A stretch of DNA of 64,000 nt from DASZVB01 sp036272055 (lineage in GTDB: Bacteria; Myxococcota_A; Polyangia; Polyangiales; Polyangiaceae). Positions within the stretch are counted from its first letter, which is position 1; each line of letters begins with the position of its first letter. The position numbers and the translations under genes were made by a program. The notes under the pieces are model-generated. The model saw only the letters and a list, made by a program, of their open reading frames with translations, was not told the DNA's origin and did not search any database. Positions 62,177 to 64,000 of this stretch are shown piece after piece. The stretch is taken from positions 9,573-73,572 of the forward strand of contig DATAZL010000022.1 in NCBI GenBank assembly GCA_036272055.1, in the 5' to 3' direction.

Positions 62177-62497
62177 TCACTGACTACCGACGACGACTTC
62201 GCTGATCTGGATGACCGGCTGCGCGTCGGTGTAATTCGCGACGTCCGCCCTGATCTCTTTGCGGTGCGGGCCCATGCCCGCGTCGAACGCTTCGACGGAC
62301 TCGCAGAAGATGTGGCACATGGCGACGTAGGTCGGCGGGGAGCCCGGAGCGCCGCCCGCGAGGCCCTTGTCGATCGTGTAGAACTTGCAGTGTGCACCCA
62401 TTCGCTCCTTCACGAGCGGCATGTGCTTGTCGCGGTAGTAGTCGTGATCGAAACGAAAGCCGGGTGCGTTCGGGTACATGATGGATACTTTGATCAT
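62177..62497 (-). CDS. EthD-domain protein
   Basis: 106 residues of the dimeric alpha/beta barrel: MIKVSIMYPNAPGFRFDHDY, YRDKHMPLVKERMG (the EthD Y-x-x-x-H-x-P motif), YVAMCHIFCESVEAFDAGMG and DAQPVIQISEVVV. EthD family members act in ether degradation or as small accessory proteins. It shares an ATGA overlap with the upstream small lipoprotein-like ORF on the same strand. Confidence 0.9.
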   Translation of the reverse strand: MIKVSIMYPNAPGFRFDHDYYRDKHMPLVKERMGAHCKFYTIDKGLAGGAPGSPPTYVAMCHIFCESVEAFDAGMGPHRKEIRADVANYTDAQPVIQISEVVVGSQ

Positions 62498-62850
62498 GCG
62501 TCGAGCCTACAGCGCCGGACGCTCAGCGCGATATGCCGAACGCGACGGCCGGAAGCGAGCCACGCCCACGGTGGAGCGTCTCCCTGCAGGTCTCGGTGCA
62601 AGATAGCTTTGCCGTCCGACATCACGTCGCCCGCAAGATCGCTCTCGAGCACATCGACCCAGTGTTCTCCGATCGAAACATGAAGGGTCGGACGCCCCTC
62701 GGCGGAAGCAGGGCTCGGACAATGCGACGTCGAGGAAATTGGGGGAGGCCGTGCGGCGCGCGAGGTCACGGCCGGCGAACATGCGGCGCCACCAAGTACC
62801 GTCGCCACAACTGCCGTCGCGTCAGAGAGAGTGAGGAACTTGCTCGACAC
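62494..62850 (-). CDS. Possible small lipoprotein
   Basis: 118 residues, GTG start. The N-terminus SSKFLTLSDATAVVATVLGG ends in a lipobox-like GAAC, giving a plausible lipoprotein. The middle PTLHVSIGEHWVDVLESDL and GDVMSDGKAILHRDLQGD are well-behaved, but the last 20 residues are arginine-rich and no family is recognised. Its stop overlaps the EthD start (ATGA), which favours a real coupled gene. Confidence is low because GC-rich background can make such frames by chance. Confidence 0.4.
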   Translation of the reverse strand: MSSKFLTLSDATAVVATVLGGAACSPAVTSRAARPPPISSTSHCPSPASAEGRPTLHVSIGEHWVDVLESDLAGDVMSDGKAILHRDLQGDAPPWAWLASGRRVRHIALSVRRCRLDA

Positions 62851-63017
62851 GCCGCACCAGATTTCGGTCTGCCCAACGTACCGGCGCTAACCTGTGGGCG
62901 CAAAGGCAACCGCGGAGGACGACGATGCGGGCGCGGTATCGCGAGCGGGGGACCCGAAGGGGAACCCCCGCGAGGCGTTGCAGGTCGCACGTAGCGCCCG
63001 GCAGGTTCGACGCCTAG
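62851..63017. other. Intergenic region with a strong G/C hairpin
   Basis: 167 bp. GCGGGGG (62945-62951) and CCCCCGC (62965-62971) can pair around a 13-nt loop in which CCC and GGG can pair again. There is no T-run, so a terminator is doubtful. It lies 46 nt past the stop of the RHH gene on the opposite reading and could shape its transcript end. No gene seen. Confidence 0.4.
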
Positions 63018-63293
63018 TTAGCCAGCCTTCTTGCGACGAGGTCGTACGTATCCCGTTGGGAGTTCGTCCCCGGGTAACGGAGGTGCTTTGGGTACACGTC
63101 GCAGTGCCGCATCGAACTTCCCACGAGAGGCTCGCTGGGCACGGCGCGCGAGGTACTCCTCGGTCATTAGCGCTGCGACTTTCTCGGCCGCCGCAGAGCT
63201 GATGAGCTGATTCAAAGAGACGCCCTCGGTTTCTGCCAGCTCGGCGAGCTTGCGATGTAGCGATTCTGGAAGGCGGAGACTCAGCGTTGTCAT
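63018..63293 (-). CDS. Ribbon-helix-helix antitoxin-like protein
   Basis: 91 residues. The N-terminal RHH reads MTTLSLRLPESLHRKLAELA then GVSLNQLISSAAAEKVAAL, the HicB/CopG-like antitoxin fold. The tail (LARRAQRASRGKFDAALRRV) would bind the toxin. ATG at 63293. It directly follows a PIN-domain gene (4-nt gap), in the toxin-first order seen for many PIN/RHH pairs. The toxin gene seems decayed, so this may be an orphan antitoxin. Confidence 0.85.
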   Translation of the reverse strand: MTTLSLRLPESLHRKLAELAETEGVSLNQLISSAAAEKVAALMTEEYLARRAQRASRGKFDAALRRVPKAPPLPGDELPTGYVRPRRKKAG

Positions 63294-63297
63294 CGAA

Positions 63298-63693
63298 CTA
63301 CCTCCGAACAAGGTGGAGCAGGAAGTCTGCTGGTGCAAGGACACGAACGCCGAGGCGCTCGACGTCGGCGAAGTCGGCACCATTGTGCGTCACGATCGCG
63401 CTCGACTGGCTCGCGACCGCGGCTTCCGCGACCATGTCGTCGTTCGGGTCACGGAGCAACGGGCGCCACAGGAAGAAGATGTCCTGCTTGTGCGCGATGA
63501 GGCACAGGAAGTCGATGACCGCCGTGACGTCCGAACGGCGCTGTCCTCGGGACAAGTGACGAAGCAGCGCGGACTCGTATTCCACGACCAGCGGTACGGA
63601 CACGGCTATCTCGAACCTCTCGTCTCGGAGCAGTCGAAGAAGCTCGAACGACGCGCCCGTTTGCGAGCGCCACTTCCGCCTGCACTGACACAT
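63298..63693 (-). pseudogene. PIN-domain toxin, N-terminally damaged
   Basis: 131 residues from the first in-frame ATG. The body is clear PIN family: SQTGASFELLRLLRDERFEI, AVSVPLVVEYESALLRHL, LLRDPNDDMVAEAAVASQSS, AIVTHNGADFADVERLGVRV. The first catalytic Asp region expected before SQTGASF appears out of frame, in a stretch reading DVSVQAEVAL. The frame therefore changed near 63665 and residues holding the first Asp are lost. Likely inactive, or a sequence error. It lies 130 bp from the IS3 element end. Confidence 0.65.
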
Positions 63694-63825
63694 CACTTGC
63701 AGGGTGCAGGCGGCGCCCAACGAGGCAAACAGCGGAGCCACAAAAGACGCCGACAAGTGCGGCGACGACGAGCGAATGGACCTCGCGGTGAATGGGCCAG
63801 TCACCGCGGAGCAGGTGGTAACAGG

Positions 63826-63858
63826 ATTGAAGCTCCCCCGATCCCGTGGACATCGTGA
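63826..63858. mobile_element. Probable terminal inverted-repeat region of the IS3-family element
   Basis: Between the transposase stop and the decayed PIN gene, the minus strand reads TGTCCACGGGATCGGGGGAG, then CTTCA. A T-G-start, C-A-adjacent, G-run-rich end is typical of many IS3 elements. The exact end and any target duplication cannot be fixed without the other end, which is outside the window. Confidence 0.5.
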
Positions 63859-64000
63859 CTATGCCGCAACCCGCGCCGTCGCGGATCGCAATTCGAACTC
63901 GATGGGGTTGAGGTAGTCGAGGAACGAGTGCCGTCTCTCGATGTTGTAGAAGGTCTCGACGTAGTCGGCGATGGAGCGTGTGGCGGCTTCGTGGGTTCGG
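63859..64000 (-). mobile_element. IS3-family transposase (OrfB/integrase core), C-terminal end only
   Basis: The last 46 residues of a DDE integrase-type transposase, ending TAG at 63859. RTHEAATRSIADYVETFYNI followed by ERRHSFLDYLNPIEFE is the standard C-terminal signature of IS3-group OrfB (the final E of DDE lies just upstream, outside the window). The rest of the element extends to the right. It is the only clear transposase in the window. Confidence 0.9.

Overview
The window comes from a large, GC-rich (mostly about 68-72 %) bacterial genome. It most resembles a myxobacterium of the order Polyangiales, near Labilithrix or Sorangium. Three things suggest this: lipoproteins whose domains hang on Gly/Ser/Thr-rich linkers, a matrixin-like protease with a MYXO-CTERM-like tail, and HNH-nuclease remnants with repetitive linkers. 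This placement is inference from gene style; no rRNA marker is present. No tRNA, rRNA or CRISPR array was seen.

Region 1 (1-8.8 kb) is a hydroxycinnamate and 4-hydroxybenzoate catabolic island. A minus-strand operon runs from a feruloyl-CoA synthetase-like ligase through an amidohydrolase, PobA, PcaC and PcaH to PcaG, which is cut by the window edge. A divergent MarR regulator faces it across a perfect 9-bp inverted repeat. A MetE-like methyltransferase and a second acyl-CoA synthetase follow. An AbrB/VapC toxin-antitoxin pair sits immediately after that synthetase, bracketed by a 91-bp duplication of the synthetase's 3' end.

Region 2 (9.8-25 kb) holds a GH16 lipoprotein, an ECF sigma operon, several secreted proteins (one copper-monooxygenase-like), a GNAT protein, a methyltransferase with a broken 5' end, a frameshifted lipoprotein, a GH43 arabinanase-like lipoprotein, TrpS, a decayed HNH nuclease, GrpB, and a four-gene sensory operon (GAF protein, histidine kinase with a frameshift, response regulator, REC-kinase hybrid).

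Region 3 (25-38.6 kb) holds a TetR/SnoaL divergent pair with two operators, DoxX, SecA followed by a WecB-type epimerase with a probable CTG start, a mutarotase, an ABC-2 exporter, an ArgD-type aminotransferase, a linker-rich lipoprotein, and a matrixin/Tat-protein pair.

Region 4 (38.7-44.7 kb) is a co-directional acyl-CoA ligase, RND/MMPL transporter, acyl thioesterase and membrane-protein operon, probably for lipid remodelling or export.

Region 5 (44.9-47.4 kb) is a low-GC island with one large gene. It joins a Fic (AMPylase-type) domain, a winged helix and a trypsin-like serine-protease domain in one polypeptide. It is the strongest candidate for an undescribed system.

Region 6 (47.4-64 kb) holds RDD, PpnP, HDOD, Amt, RluA, a radical SAM/SPASM protein with a DUF427 partner, a decayed HNH gene with 36-bp palindromic in-frame repeats, several secreted proteins (one with an N-terminal zinc ribbon), a glycosyltransferase/membrane-protein pair, VOC, MetF-like and EthD proteins, a decayed PIN/RHH pair, and the end of an IS3-family element at the right edge.

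One in-frame stop and three single-base frameshifts interrupt otherwise well-formed genes (16.8, 17.0, 24.18 and 55.13 kb). They could be real pseudogenes or residual assembly errors.
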